Assembly: GCA_963573385.1 (NCBI GenBank)
Contig: CAUYLG010044533.1
Location: 17,588-81,587 of the forward strand
DNA: 64,000 nt
Source: Cacajao melanocephalus
Lineage: Eukaryota > Chordata > Mammalia > Primates > Pitheciidae
Reading direction: 5' to 3'
The notes under the pieces are model-generated. The model worked only from the letters and a program-made list of their open reading frames with translations, was not told the DNA's origin and searched no databases. Shown one piece after another: positions 29,160 through 42,047 of this stretch. A program made the translations under genes and the position numbers. The stretch's first letter is position 1. Each line of letters begins with the position of its first letter.

Positions 29160-30370
29160 CAATGTATCTTTTTCTAGTTTAAAGACTATCTCCTGGACAG
29201 ATAGCATTTTAAGAAGTCTGAACACTAGGAAAGTCATCAAAAGGCTAACAATACACATCTTAGCTCACAAAGTCCACTTCTAGCACACTTGATCCTAAAG
29301 ATCTTTAAGAAGCTATTTTAATTAGGTCAAATTATTTCAATATTTTACTTCTCTATTCAGGATACTAAAAAGTAGTTCATAATAATTTGATAGTACAGTA
29401 CAAACAAAGCACTAGAGAAATCAGAAAAGAAAAAAAGGAATTAATGAAATTGGGTAGAGATTTCCTGAAAGGGGTGGGGTTTAAAATGATTCTAGCAAAA
29501 CAGGGAAAAAAAATAGGAAAGTACTTCCTTGCAGGAAAAATAGGATGGACTCTAAGAAAAATATTTTCAAATGTAATAGCAAAATAACATGAACTCAGAC
29601 CTCATTTAAAACTGGAAAATATGACTAATTTTAGCAAACAGTTTAGAAATTGTAAAACCTACTTCTTTACTGAACATTTAAAATATTCCAGTTCATGTAG
29701 GAAAAGGGGAATTTTTGAATGTGGATTTCTTTTTTAGTTTTAGATGACACAATTCCAATCAGTAAGGAGAAGTCATCGTTGATTAAAACTGACAGAAATA
29801 GAAGTCTGAATTATATGTGTATGATATATGAACTGTAATCATGTTTTACCACGTGAAAGCTAAATCACTCAGTATATTTCAAAGCAGTTTTTTTTACATA
29901 TGGTATATCATTTGCAATAAACAGGCTGATATACGAATTTTCCCAGATGGTATGTGTGTGAAAATGATCTCAGTGATATGTTACTCTTATAATTCTCCTT
30001 CTTGAAAGGAAGCTAAATAGAAAAGATAGGCAAGTTAGCATAAATCTACATACTCGACCATCAAAAGATTTGGCTTTGGGCAAATAAGAATTTTAGTCAA
30101 AATTTCAAAATATAATTTTCACTGTTGGTCCTCCATTTCTTCCAGCTATGTTGACAAATTGTCATCATATATAGATATAGGACTATTCTAGGATTTATTG
30201 CTTATTCTATTGCTTCACATCCTCACTACTCTAGTCTTCTCAGAAAACCACACTCATATAATCAGATGATGAAACTCCAGGATCTATTAATAAGTATATT
30301 TTTGTTGATTGTCAATATATTTATGTTTCAAGTGACTACATGAGATACCTCAAAAAAAAGATATCATAGA
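29160..30370. other. Unassigned sequence
   Basis: No gene. The lysine-rich 66-codon frame at 29387-29587 shows no known motif. Confidence 0.5.
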
Positions 30371-30374
30371 TACA

Positions 30375-30577
30375 AGAAAACCCAAGTTTCAGTAATGGCT
30401 CTGTCAGTTACTACTTTTGGCTACTTATATATCGTATGAGGACACATACAACTTTGAGACCATAGTGGTAAACTGGAGATAAAATTACCTGTTGCAATTA
30501 TTAAAAGTATTTGTAAAACAAACAGTACAATAGAATCGTTAACATAACTGACATACAATAAACATTAGCTACCATTC
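30375..30577 (+). mobile_element. MIR SINE
   Basis: Colinear with MIR: 'acccaagtttcagtaatggc', 'ctgtcagttactacttttgg', 'gtaaactggagataaaatta', 'ttaaaagtatttgtaaaaca' and 'gacatacaataaacattagc'. Confidence 0.7.
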
Positions 30578-30660
30578 TGTTTCATAAAGACTTTGTTTAC
30601 TTTTAAAAAATGATATTAGTATTTTTCATCATCCAAATTTCAGGTTGGAAATCAAAGGGT

Positions 30661-30684
30661 TTTTTTGTTTGTTTGTTTGTTTTA
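30661..30684. repeat. (TTTG)n short simple repeat
   Basis: A T-run followed by four to five TTTG/GTTT units. Confidence 0.85.
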
Positions 30685-31780
30685 AAAAAAGCTTTCTTTT
30701 CTTTTTCCATAAACAATAAAACTCAAGGTAATAAAACTCAATATGCACACATAGAACCCCACAAAGCCTACCTTCATTTATGACTTTAGTACATTAGGCA
30801 TACAAAGACATTGACATTTACAAATAATTGAATTCTCATTTGAAATTTACCTCACAGTATTCTTTTTTGAAAATTTTTAATGGTGTTACAATGAAATCCC
30901 ACACATTTCAGGAGTGGAATTTTTTTTATATAAGAAATATACAGAAGTAATTCAGAAAAAAGTAGAAACAAAATTTGGTGAAAATAGTAGTCATACTAAT
31001 TTTGTTAAATGTAAAGTATCTAATTTAATAAAGTTAAGCTACAATGGACTACAAATTCACTTCATTTATTGGCTATATTGATACATCTTTTTTAAACCAT
31101 ATGAAATTGTTAAATTTATTTACTTTTACAAAAGGACAAATCTAACGATATGAAATTTATTTCATAAATCATAACCGTAGACACATCTGAGGATGTGTTA
31201 TAAATATACTAATTGGAAAGTGTAGATGATCTATGCCTCAGTCTTACATTTGGGCTTTTATTGGGAGTGCCTTCAGCCTTTGAAACCCCATAATTTTAAC
31301 TATATGCTTGTATGATAGTGATGGTTTTAGCCAAGTAAGACAGATGATAGAAGAGGTAAAACACAGTTGTTGGGACCATATTGGGGAAAAGTCTTCGTAT
31401 AAACTTAAGAACGAATTATTTGCAGTCAGCTTCAACAATTATTTATGGAGCATCTGCTCAGTGTTCAGAACTGTGCTATTTGGCACTATTTTTCTTTCTA
31501 AATTTGGATATTCCAGTTAAAAATCCTTAACTGTCAAGGAGAAATATTTAGCCTTTCCTTGGGACTGTTGAGTCATTGCTAAATTACTTGAAATGTTATT
31601 TAAACATAAGGATAGTTTTATTTCTGCTAAATCTCTACTTTAAAAAGCAGTCATTATCAATTTTTAAAGGCTCCTTCACTCCTATTTGAAAGTCATAAAA
31701 CTATAGCAAATAAGACATTTTCCAGAACTTGATTTGTAAGATGTTTAGTATAATTTTTAAACATTTAATTAAATGCTTTT
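30685..31780. other. Unassigned AT-rich sequence
   Basis: No gene or repeat recognised. The short open frame at 31308-31520 has no known motif. Confidence 0.5.
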
Positions 31781-31784
31781 TAGA

Positions 31785-31895
31785 TAGAAAGGACAGAGAT
31801 CACATCTTTCTCATGCATACTGAATACCTTGCCAATAATACCTGGTACAAAAATAAAGGCATTTAATAAATGTTTCCTGAATGAATCTGAACTTA
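31785..31895 (+). mobile_element. L2 LINE 3' end fragment
   Basis: Resembles the L2 terminus: 'gacagagatcacatctttct', 'ataccttgccaataatacct' and 'taataaatgtttcctgaatg', which is the typical tail. Confidence 0.65.
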
Positions 31896-32764
31896 CCAAC
31901 AACTCCGAATGAGTTTGAAATAAATGACAATTTTAAGAAAAGAGAATACTGTTTCTAGATCAATTTTTTAACTCTAGGAGTCAGAGGGAATAATAGAAAT
32001 ATCAATTGTATCTAGGATACTGTGAATATGCTAGAAAATATTATATATACACACAAAAAAGAAATATTTCTATTTTCCATTTGCTAAAGGAATCAAGAAA
32101 AGCATTTCCTCTTCATCTGACTGCCTTTTAGATGTATTTATTATAGAATAGGGCTTGGGAAATAGTGAGTTTTTGGAAATAGTTTGGTTCACTTTTTATG
32201 AAATATTTCCTAAGCTGTGCTTTGAAAAAACTATCAGACATTGTTTTGACATAATTCAGTGAAAATCTGGACAGATTTATATAACCCTATTATTACTATT
32301 ATTATTCAATAATTTCCAAGGAGGGAACACATTTATGTTTTCATTTTGACACTATTTTGGATATAGGAAAGAGTGGAGCACCCATGATGAGAAAAGAAGA
32401 TTGTGTCAATGGCTAGCAAATCACTACACTTAGTAAGGGTGACCAAAGATGACCCAGTAGCAAATATACTGGGAAAATCAAAACACAGATGGCCTCCTTT
32501 TGTGCTCTTTTATCAGAGAGGAAAATAGCACCTTTTACAATGTGCCATAACTGATTCACCTAGAGATTAAGCTTTCATGAAGTCAATTTTGCTTTTGGAG
32601 CTTTAATCACTCAGTGGCATGAGGATCATTCTGTCTCATTCCCTTAAAATAAATGGACCATCTATTATTTCTGTATCATATAATGGAAAATGAGACTAAA
32701 GTATAAAAGGCCAATAAGTCAAATAATATTTATGCTTTTAAAATGATAGCACACTAAAAAGCAC
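31896..32764. other. Unassigned sequence
   Basis: No gene or confident repeat. Confidence 0.5.
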
Positions 32765-32767
32765 CGT

Positions 32768-33732
32768 GATATTATTTATTTAAGTTCTGGAATAGATGTA
32801 CAGGATGTGCAGATTTGTTACATAGGTAAATGTGTGCCACAGTGGTTTGCTGTACCTCAACCCATCACCTAGATATTTAATCCTAGCATGCATTAGCTCT
32901 TTTCCCTAATGTTCTCCCTACCTTGCAATCTCCCCAACCTGACAGGTCCTGGTGTGTCCATGTGTTCTCATTGGTCAGATCCCACTTACAAGTGAGAACA
33001 TGTGGTGTTTGGTTTTCTGTTCCTATGTTAGTTTGCAGAGAATAATGGCTTCCAGCTCCATTCATGTGCCTGCCTAGGACATAATCTCATTCTTTTTTTA
33101 TGGCTGCATAGTATTCCATGATGTATATGTACTACATTTTTTTTAATCCAGTCTATCATTGGTGGGTGTTTGGGTTGATTCCATGTCTTTGCTGTTGTGA
33201 ATAGTGCTGCAATGAACATACTTGTGTGCGTATCTTTAAATAGAGTGATTTATATTCCTTCAGGTATACATCCAGTAAGGGGATTACTGGGTCAAATGGC
33301 ATTTCTGGTTCTAGGTCTTTGAGGAATCACATTGGCTTCCACAATGGTTGAATTAATTTATACTCCTACCAACAGTGGAAAAGTGCTCCTATTTCTTGAC
33401 AGCCGCACCAGTACGCATTGTTTCTCAACTTTTTAATAATTGCCATTCTGACTCGTGTGAGATGGTATCTCATTGTGGTTTTGATTTGAATTTTTCTAAT
33501 GATCAGTGATGTTGAGCTTTCTTTTGTATGTTTGTTGGCCACATAAATGTCTTCTTTTGAGAAGTGTCTGTTCATGTATTTTACTCACTTTTTAGCGGGG
33601 TTGTTTTCTTATAAATTTGTTTACATTTCTCGTAGATTCTGAATATTAGACCTTTGTCAGATGGATAGATTGCAAAGATTTTCTCCCATTCTCTAGGTTG
33701 TCTATTCAGTCTGATAATAGTTTCCTTTGCTG
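32768..33732 (-). mobile_element. Primate L1 (L1P) 3' part, minus strand
   Basis: Reverse complement of a primate L1: 3' UTR from 'taagttctggaatagatgta' (near 32780), then the C-terminal part of ORF2 up to 'gtttcctttgctgt' at about 33733. Short minus-strand frames at 32883-33575 are the decayed ORF2 C-terminus. The element switches orientation at 33732/33733. Confidence 0.93.
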
Positions 33733-33940
33733 TTAGACTGCCACACAATACTGGGAGACTAACACTCCGCTGTCAATATTAGACAGATCATCAAGACAGA
33801 AAATTAACAAAGATATTCAGGATCTAAACTCAGCACTGGATCAAGTGGTCTGCTAGCTGTCTACAGAACTCTCTATGCAACAACAAGAGAATATACATTC
33901 TTCTCTGTGCCACATGGCACTTACTCTGGACACTATTGCT
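33733..33940 (+). mobile_element. Inverted 5' segment of the same L1 (ORF2 endonuclease region)
   Basis: The text switches to the sense strand of L1 ORF2: 'tagactgccacacaatactg', then 'aacactccgctgtcaatatt', 'agacagatcatcaagacaga' and 'gagaatatacattcttctct'. This part of ORF2 lies far upstream of the adjoining minus-strand sequence. The right end is poorly defined. Confidence 0.85.
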
Positions 33941-35415
33941 AAGCTATTATTGATGCACTTGATAAATTAACAGCTATGTCATAAGTAGGACAACCTCATG
34001 ATTACACTACATCCTATTGGTTTCTGTTGCTCATTTCTTCACACTTAAGAAAGGATAGTAAAATGGAAGTAAACAGATCATTAATTTAGTGAAAACCTTA
34101 AGTGAATAGCACCTGGTCCATAAAATATGTAAGTATTTTAACTTCTACTAATAGCATATTATTTATAACACACTTCACAGAAGATACTAATATCTAAGAG
34201 TAGTATGTCTGAGTGGGAAAATTGAAAGCCAGTACATTTCAGTCATAAATAGTTTTCACTAGATAGAAGTTTTCATAACAAGAAATCACATGCAACTAAG
34301 AGAAAAGTGTCAAAATGTATGTCAAAACTAGTTGACCCATACTGAATGAAGTTTTGATTATTGCGCTTCTCTTTCTGGAAGAAAATCCTATATAAATTAG
34401 CCTGTATTAGCTTACATTTTCCTGAAATTAGACATAGAGAGATGCTGGTTTAACACCTTTGGTTTCATGCCATCAAATACTGTTTTTAATACTGAGATTT
34501 GCAACTGGATTACCTACGTTAAACATTTGCATATACCAAGATATATACATATGTATAAATTTATACATATAAATCATAATTGGATTAAATGAGATCTTTT
34601 AAAAGACAATATTCATTAAGTGCTGATAATTATTTTCATGCTTGTTAAAGTGGGGTAGGTATATTTTCTTTCTGCTTGGAGAGTGAGGCTTATTAATATT
34701 AGTGAAACTATCAAATACAATGCATTATGAAAAGCTAAAGTTCAAGAAAAACTGAACAACAATCATGTCTTCTGTATTCAGCATGAATGAAAGAAATTTA
34801 TTTGCTCTTTAGATAGTTCTAATTGTAGTTAGGAATAATTTAGGAATCTCTAGATACAATAGGAATCTGGAAAATGTCAAATAAGTGGCAAATATTTTAG
34901 TTCTTGGAACTCTGCTTAAAAATTGGGGAGGTATGAGTTCTGAAAGCAAGGGAAATAGATAAAATACTATCTTGACTAAATAACATGCTTGTTATTTTAG
35001 TCTTAGTAAGAATTCCTGTAGTGCAAGTTGTTAAGAACTATGCTCTTTTCCACTTGATAGGCTGTACACAGCAAAAAACACACTTGCTTGAATACATTTT
35101 TTATCTAAAGGCTTAAAGCATGATAATTAGGGTAAGGCACTCTACATTACCCACCATTGTATTTCATAGGTAATGCTGATTCCAGTTGGCATTCACTAAG
35201 CAGGCAGAAAATTGCAGTAATTATTGAAAATTATTGGGTTTTAAACACATTGTATTCAACTCTCTCCTCCTACCCTGTAAAACCACATGCAAATTCTTTT
35301 TATTAGAAAAATAATAAACCATGCTGTTTCAGCAACAAGAAAACTAGATTTGTAAAAATTATTTCATATGAATATCTTATTGCTGTTTGTTCCAAACAAA
35401 AAATACATATTCACT
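33941..35415. other. Repeat-poor unassigned sequence
   Basis: No gene or repeat recognised. A palindromic TA-rich block lies at about 34540-34573. Confidence 0.5.
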
Positions 35416-35417
35416 TT

Positions 35418-35770
35418 TTTTCCCTCAATCAGAATCACAGCTTTCACTTTTGGTCAGTTTTCCTCTGCTTAATATATTTGCCTATCCTCACTGAAAGTTA
35501 AAACTCAAATTCTACCTCCTCCAAGAAGCCTTTCCTAATCCATAGAAAAAACTTTATATTTTTCTCTATCATACTTTCACAATATTTTTTGTAGCTCCAC
35601 CAAGCACTTAGTACGCCTGTTGTTATGTGTATGTAAATATCCCTACCATAGGGATAACAGAGTAAATATGCGCACTATAGTGTGAGCACGTGGTTGAGCC
35701 CAGGAATATTTATCTCTATTTCTAACACCAATAACCCACTCAATAACCAGCACATTATTTAAATTAATTG
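35418..35770 (+). mobile_element. L2 LINE 3' region
   Basis: Contains 'actcaaattctacctcctcc', 'aagaagcctttcctaatcca' and 'tttgtagctccaccaagcac', the order seen in the L2 3' part; the last ~100 bp are very diverged. Confidence 0.6.
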
Positions 35771-38700
35771 AAGACAAAGAAACCTAAAGTTGAGTGACTC
35801 CTAAACAGGATAACTTCAACTAAATGACTCTTAAAAATATCTCTTCTCCTTACTCATTCCACAAAAAGGACATGTCTTTTTTGTTTACGGTCAGATTTAA
35901 AAATGTATGTTTATATTGCAATAAGACCATTCTTGAATTTTTTGTAAAAAAGTAAAAAGGCATGTGTGTTTAGATTAGTATTAAACTGAAGTAATATTAA
36001 AATATCGCATGATTACAAATGAACTACTTACTATGTTATCTCTTAATATTTTCTAAGACAATTTAGCCTTGGAATATAAAATAACGATTCTAAGTAAATT
36101 TGTATCTACTGAGCTGAACTATGATCACATGCAATTTGAAATACAATACAACCAATTTATCACAATAAAATTCAGGTGTAATTAAAGTTTAAAATTTTTA
36201 TGCAAATTAGAAATATGTAAGTCTATGTTGAACCAGATTCAAATTTGACTTCACGAGTAAATGCCATATCTTTATAATAAACATTATTAATCCCAGAGAC
36301 TATATCTTTCAATTCTTGTCACCGTCTGAGTAATGGATTATTATTAATATATACATTAGGCTATTGATAATTTTAAATTTTTCACTGCCAATATCACGCT
36401 CTTATTCTGTACAGTAATTTACTAAATCAGATCTTTAGAGAATCCCACTCCTGCTATTCTGAAGTAGAATTCTGAAGTAGAAGAAAATCTATGTTCTCGT
36501 AAGCAAGGCTTTAAAATTCAGCAACATAAGAAGCAGAAAACTGCATTTGTGGAACAGACTTAATTTTATGTCTAAAGAGGTTTCTTTCCAAAGTACTGGT
36601 AACTACTGAGATTTTTCTACATAATGCTGTATCAGATTAGAAAGAATTGCCAGTTTTATCCTGAGTGTATATCGGTTCAGAAATGTTTTGAAATAGGCTA
36701 AGCGTGTGTGATGTTATTATTTTGAATATTCAAGTTAGGTATCTACAGAAAGCCTTGTATTTAGCACTGATTTGAGTCACAAAGACAAATAAGGCTTGGA
36801 TTTCTTCCTAGGGAACATCCAATGTTAACCAATAATATATAAATTGATGTTTCCTAACTAAAATTACGCCTACTAATCAATTTTAACCTGCATATTCTGA
36901 GAACTACAGACTCTCAATCATAATAATCCCCCGAATGATAGATTCTCCAAGTCAGTAACAATGAGTAAAACAAAAGATAGCAACTTATTTCCTATTAGTT
37001 GCAATTGCTATAAAAAAAGATGACAGTGGTAGCATTCAATCTATTTACTTAAGTTGAAACGTGAATTTTTATGGATGTAATACATTCCAAATTGTATTGC
37101 TTTTACATGAGAATAACTTGTCAAGAATGAATATGCTATTTGGCAAACATACATATTTCTAGCTCACTATAAAATATTACTAGCACTAATTAGGTTGTAT
37201 TATTATAATCAAGGATCCATGGATCCTGAAATCAATTAATTTAATTTCCACTTAGTTGCAGTTAGTTATTCACTAGGTAATAAGAATGTAGCTTAATGAT
37301 TATTTGTCATGTCAAATTGAGTTATTTATATACCTGAGAAGCACATAAATTCTAAAGCCAAATAGGTATTTTGGGGAAAAGTCAGAATGGGACAAAAGGA
37401 GAGGACCTTGTCAGAGTTTCCTAATTCAGTGTTTAGAGAAGCATAGTCTTTGTTTTTACATCTCCAACTGACAAATTAATGTTAAGTAGCATAAAACAAT
37501 TTATAATAGACTGCTGAAAAATAGAATGAATGTAAAATCTCAGTTAAAAAACAAAATTCTAAATAGTGCGTTCTAAAATCTGAAAAATCTCAGCTGGGGT
37601 AGGTAATATATACAAGTACCATATCCATCTCCATAATTTTAACATAAACTGAATAGAAGCTTTATATTGTCATGAAAACTTCTTATTTAGAATTTACTAT
37701 AGAATGGCAGTTTCACATCAAATGGTTTTAAAACAGACCATTCGGTGAACATTTACACTTGATGGATCATTTTTTATATGCACATCCCTTTCAGTTTAAC
37801 AAGCCAGTTTACGTTATATTCCAATATTGTTTTTTGTTTTTCTGAGACAACATAGAAAACTTCAATGTGGAAGAAGGAAGAAGGAAACAGTGCCATATTT
37901 GTGCTTTGACAGTGAAATATTTCTTAATCCAATAAGTAAAGCTAAAGAACTCTTAAGATTCTGCCTCATTCTGATATTTATTATCTAGCTCTACAAGGAA
38001 ATCAGCAGTGTAGATATTTAGGGTATCCTTCTTCAACTCAACAAGATTATTAGAGGAACCACTAAAATGAACAGGCTTCAAATCAATGTTCAGCTGGCAT
38101 ACATTTTGGTTTGGCCACAATAACCAAGTTGAGGTTATTGGGCCACGGTGTCAGATTGAATCTGTGAGAAATGTGGGAATTGAATTCAAAATTAGGTTTG
38201 AGTTCCAGATTCCTGACTTCTAAGTGCCCAATCGGTCCACAGAGTAATGCATTTCTGATTAATAATTCTATGGTTATGCTTAAGTATGCATTTTACAGAT
38301 AAAAACACAGTGATTTCTTACCATGTAGAAAGCATGAATTTCTTTTGACTTAAGTCTCAAGAAATCCTGGATTAGGTCATCAAACTGAGCTTTTTTTATT
38401 TATGCATTGTAAAATCGTAAAGAGGAAAAAATTAACTTGTGTTAGTTTTGCTGTGCACCTCAAACTGCAAAAGTTAACAGCCACAGTGTACAATAAGCAC
38501 TTAGAATAAAAGAGGCCTTAAATTTGTGGATGAAAAACATGAACAGAAAACATTTTGATTGATGGCAATGTGTTTGAACATATCCCCCACAGATAAAGAA
38601 GGCTACTGTATATACAAATAATATATTATTTCAAGATTATCTTTAAAAGTAAATTATAACGATCTAAATATAGATTTTACTCTGGTAAGGTTTGTTTTGT

Positions 38701-40385
38701 TTTCTTCGATAAACGATGAACTTTCAAGTACTCTGCATAGTGGATAATAATAGTAATCAATTTTGAGCACATTTCCCATAAGACACATTTAAGGGTGTTT
38801 GAATCCTCTGGGAAAAATGGTAATGTTGAAAATAAATCAATAAGCTATTTAATATGTATTACCAGGACACAATATTTTTAATTTAGCATGTGGTTTAAGT
38901 AGTCTGACTCATATGATTTGTTTTCAAAGATGAAGACCAGAGGTACTCACACTGATCCCTTTGTTATTTAAAAATTTAATCCTCATGGTCTGGCCAAAAC
39001 TCTTTTATACATATGAGATAAATTATGCCACAGAAGGGCCTTCATTATTAAAAGCAAAGTGAAATATATATCTCTATATTGAACCATTGAAGCAGGAAAA
39101 AAAAGAAACAACATCCTGCCAACTAGGCTATCAGATATTAATAACTGTCAAAAAGAAAATTTTAAAGAATGTTATCAAATGAAGAAATGATGTCTATGAA
39201 AGCAGGATATCATTTTTGCTTATTTCACAGTTTAAAACCTTTGATGCTTTAGAAAATTAAGATAATTTTTATTTTTCAAATACAAGCCAACGTGTAAGAA
39301 AGAGAAATACTTATACATAGGCTTTTATTTACTTCTGGCTTAATATTTCTTTCCCAGATCTGACTGACTTGTAATACCATTGTAGTTACTTACCTAACGG
39401 TGAATAGTTTATTCTGCACAAATAACACAAACATCATTTTCCTCCATACTTTATGCAAGAACATGTTGTTTTCTAATGTGAATTGACCACTTTATTATTT
39501 CAACAATTTTTTAGTTTCTAGCCACGAGTGGAAAAGTCATAAGCTTGACTAAAGATTTTCGTGAATCCCTAATTATGCTAGTTAATTTCAGTATTTCTTA
39601 TTTCATCATCACAATATCCACATATTATAACCAAAGTAAGTTTATTCAAAGTATTCTAGATACATCCTGATTAGATAGGCTATTAATAAATTTTCGCAGT
39701 AATTCCAGGGAATGTCCAAGTGAAATGATACTAGAGATACGTTCCAGGTAAAAGTCTTGATCAAAATGGAAATCTTCTGAAACGCAAATGAGTAAGATTT
39801 TCATTTTTGTCAAGATAACTTATCGCTCCACCTTGATTTCTTATTAGAAAGATAAGAAAAGAAAGAAATAAGTATATCCTTACTGCTAAGTCAGAATTTA
39901 AGGATGAATATTTCATTGAGTATTGTCCTTGAAAACAGATGCAAAAGTTAGAAGTATAAAGGGGAATTTCAGTTACTTTTTCAAAAAGGAGTCAGTAAAT
40001 TTTGATTTTGGACCATGACTGTATGAGCTATGTAAATGTGATTTTTTTTTTAACTCTTCAACTTCTGTTACTATGGACGATTGCCTTCCTAAAAGAAAAG
40101 GATTATAAACACGACTTTGTGGAAGAAACAAATACTATCTTTATGATGAGAATATAAAAAAATAAAGTAGATGCAAGAATCTTTATAGGGGAAGGACAAA
40201 AGCTAGTTGAGGTTGTGAGAACAGAAAGAGAATGAGAAAAGCACCCCGAGTCTTAGAAGTCACCCTGGAGCTGCGTAATGTGAACACTCCTGTGATTCCC
40301 AAGCAAGACAGCATCCTGTGGTTCTAGTTATCAACACCACAAGTGAAGTGTCAAATTTAGTTTCTATTTATCATAAACCATTCAT
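35771..40385. other. Repeat-poor unassigned sequence
   Basis: About 4.6 kb with no Alu, L1 or LTR that I can see. A possible MIR or LINE scrap lies at about 38165-38260 ('gggaattgaattcaaaatta', 'agattcctgacttctaagtg'). No coding frame of note. Confidence 0.5.
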
Positions 40386-40829
40386 TTATGCATAAAACAG
40401 ATAATTAATGAGCCCTAATGCAGGGTCAGACACTGATGATATACTTATCATCAAGAAAGATATGATCTTTCCCCTCATGGTTCATTGACTTTACTGAGAA
40501 GAGACAAACAAGCAATTATAATGAAATACAAGAGAAAAAATAATAAGGTGCCTAACCCAACTGCTGGGAAAGCTTCCCAGAAATAGTCAGATCTAAACTA
40601 GAACATAAATTTATGTATAAGAACTAGTTAAAATATGAGAGGATGTTGGGAAGAGACAAGCAGCCAGAAAAGAATGTAAAGAATATGTACAATATATACA
40701 GAATATGTACAAACATCTGGAGCAGAAAGGGAGAGAATGGTTCATCTGATAAGCTGCAAAATAGTTCAACAATGATGGAAATTTAAGTAAGGGTAGTGGA
40801 GTAAAGGGTCTCGTTACGAGTTTTGGTTT

Positions 40830-41116
40830 GGCTGGGTGCGGTGGCTCACGCCAGTAATCCCAGCATTTTGGGAGGCTGAGGTGGGCAGATCACGAGGTCA
40901 GAGATTGAGACCATTCTGGCTAACATGGTGAAACCCGTCTCTACTAAAAATATAAAAAATTAGCCAGATGGGGTGGCATACTTTTGTAGTTCCAGCTACT
41001 CAGGAAGCTGAGACAGGAGAACCGCATGAACCCAAGAGGCGGAGGTTCCAGTGAGCTGAAATCGGACCACTGCCCTCCAGCCTGGGCGACAGAGTGATAC
41101 TCCAACTCAAGAAAAA
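40830..41116 (+). mobile_element. AluY-like SINE inserted in the L2
   Basis: Plus-strand Alu from 'ggctgggtgcggtggctcac'. The diagnostic 'gagaccattctggctaacat' is AluY-like. The target duplication is gagttttggttt (40818-40829) and gagtttttgttc (41117-41128), 10 of 12 matching. Confidence 0.95.
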
Positions 41117-41156
41117 GAGTTTTTGTTCAACCCTGGGGAAAATGTTAAGTCATTAT

Positions 41157-41504
41157 CTTGTCTCTTTGTGCTGCTATCACAGAATACTGAAGGCTGGGTA
41201 ATTTACAAAAACAAAGATTTATCAGGTTATGGTTCTCAAAGCTGGGAAGTTTAAGATCAAGGCAGCAGCATTGATCAGGGCCTTTTTGCTGCATCATAAC
41301 ATGGCAAAGGCATCACATGGACAAGAGAGAATAAGAGAAGGCCTAACCCGTGACTGCAATAACAACAAACTCACTCCTGCAAAAACAGCATTAATCCATT
41401 TATGAGGGAGGTGTCCTCATAACCCAAACACCTCTCTTTAGGCCCCCACATGGTGGATCAAATTTCTAACACATGAACTTTGGGGGACACAGTCAAGCCA
41501 TAAC
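41157..41504 (-). mobile_element. MLT1/MST-type MaLR LTR, minus strand
   Basis: Runs from 'tgtctctttgtgctgctatc' through 'ctgggtaatttacaaaaaca' and 'gtttaagatcaaggcagcag' to 'ggacacagtcaagccataac'. This is the reverse complement of a MaLR LTR. Confidence 0.82.
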
Positions 41505-41572
41505 AGACATTAATAGGCTTTATTTTTATTTATTTTTCTGCTTAGTAGTAACATGATCACCTTTATGTAAGG

Positions 41573-42047
41573 AATCTATATGCTATCTATTGCTATGTAA
41601 CAAATTACCACAAACTTAGTGGTTTAAAACAACACATTAACTCACAGTTCTGTGGCTCATAAGTCATGACATGGCTTAGCTGGGTCCTCTGCTTATGATT
41701 GTACAAGTCTTCAGTGAAGGTGTCTACTAGGACTTGGTTCTCATCAGAGGCTCAGCTAGGGAAAGATCCTCTTCCAAGCTTCCCCAGGTTGCTACCAGAA
41801 TTCATTTCCTTGGATCTGTACAATACATGGCAGGTTGCTTCTTCAAAGCCAGAAATGGACAGAGTGTGTGTTTGAAAGATGGTTGTATATGACATAAATA
41901 CAGAAGTAAAATCCCATTATATTTGTCATTCTATTAGTTATTAATAGAAGCAAATCACGGATTCCCATCTGTATTCAAGAGGACAGGATTACACAGGCAT
42001 TGACACTAGAAGGTGGCAGTCATAGAGCTACCTTAAACTCTGCCCAT
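41573..42047 (-). mobile_element. MaLR-like LTR, minus strand (family tentative)
   Basis: Opens 'ttgctatgtaacaaattacc' with 'acaaacttagtggtttaaaa', then 'atggcttagctgggtcctct', and closes near 'ctaccttaaactctgccca'. It looks like a complete LTR in reverse orientation, but I am not certain of the subfamily. Confidence 0.6.
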
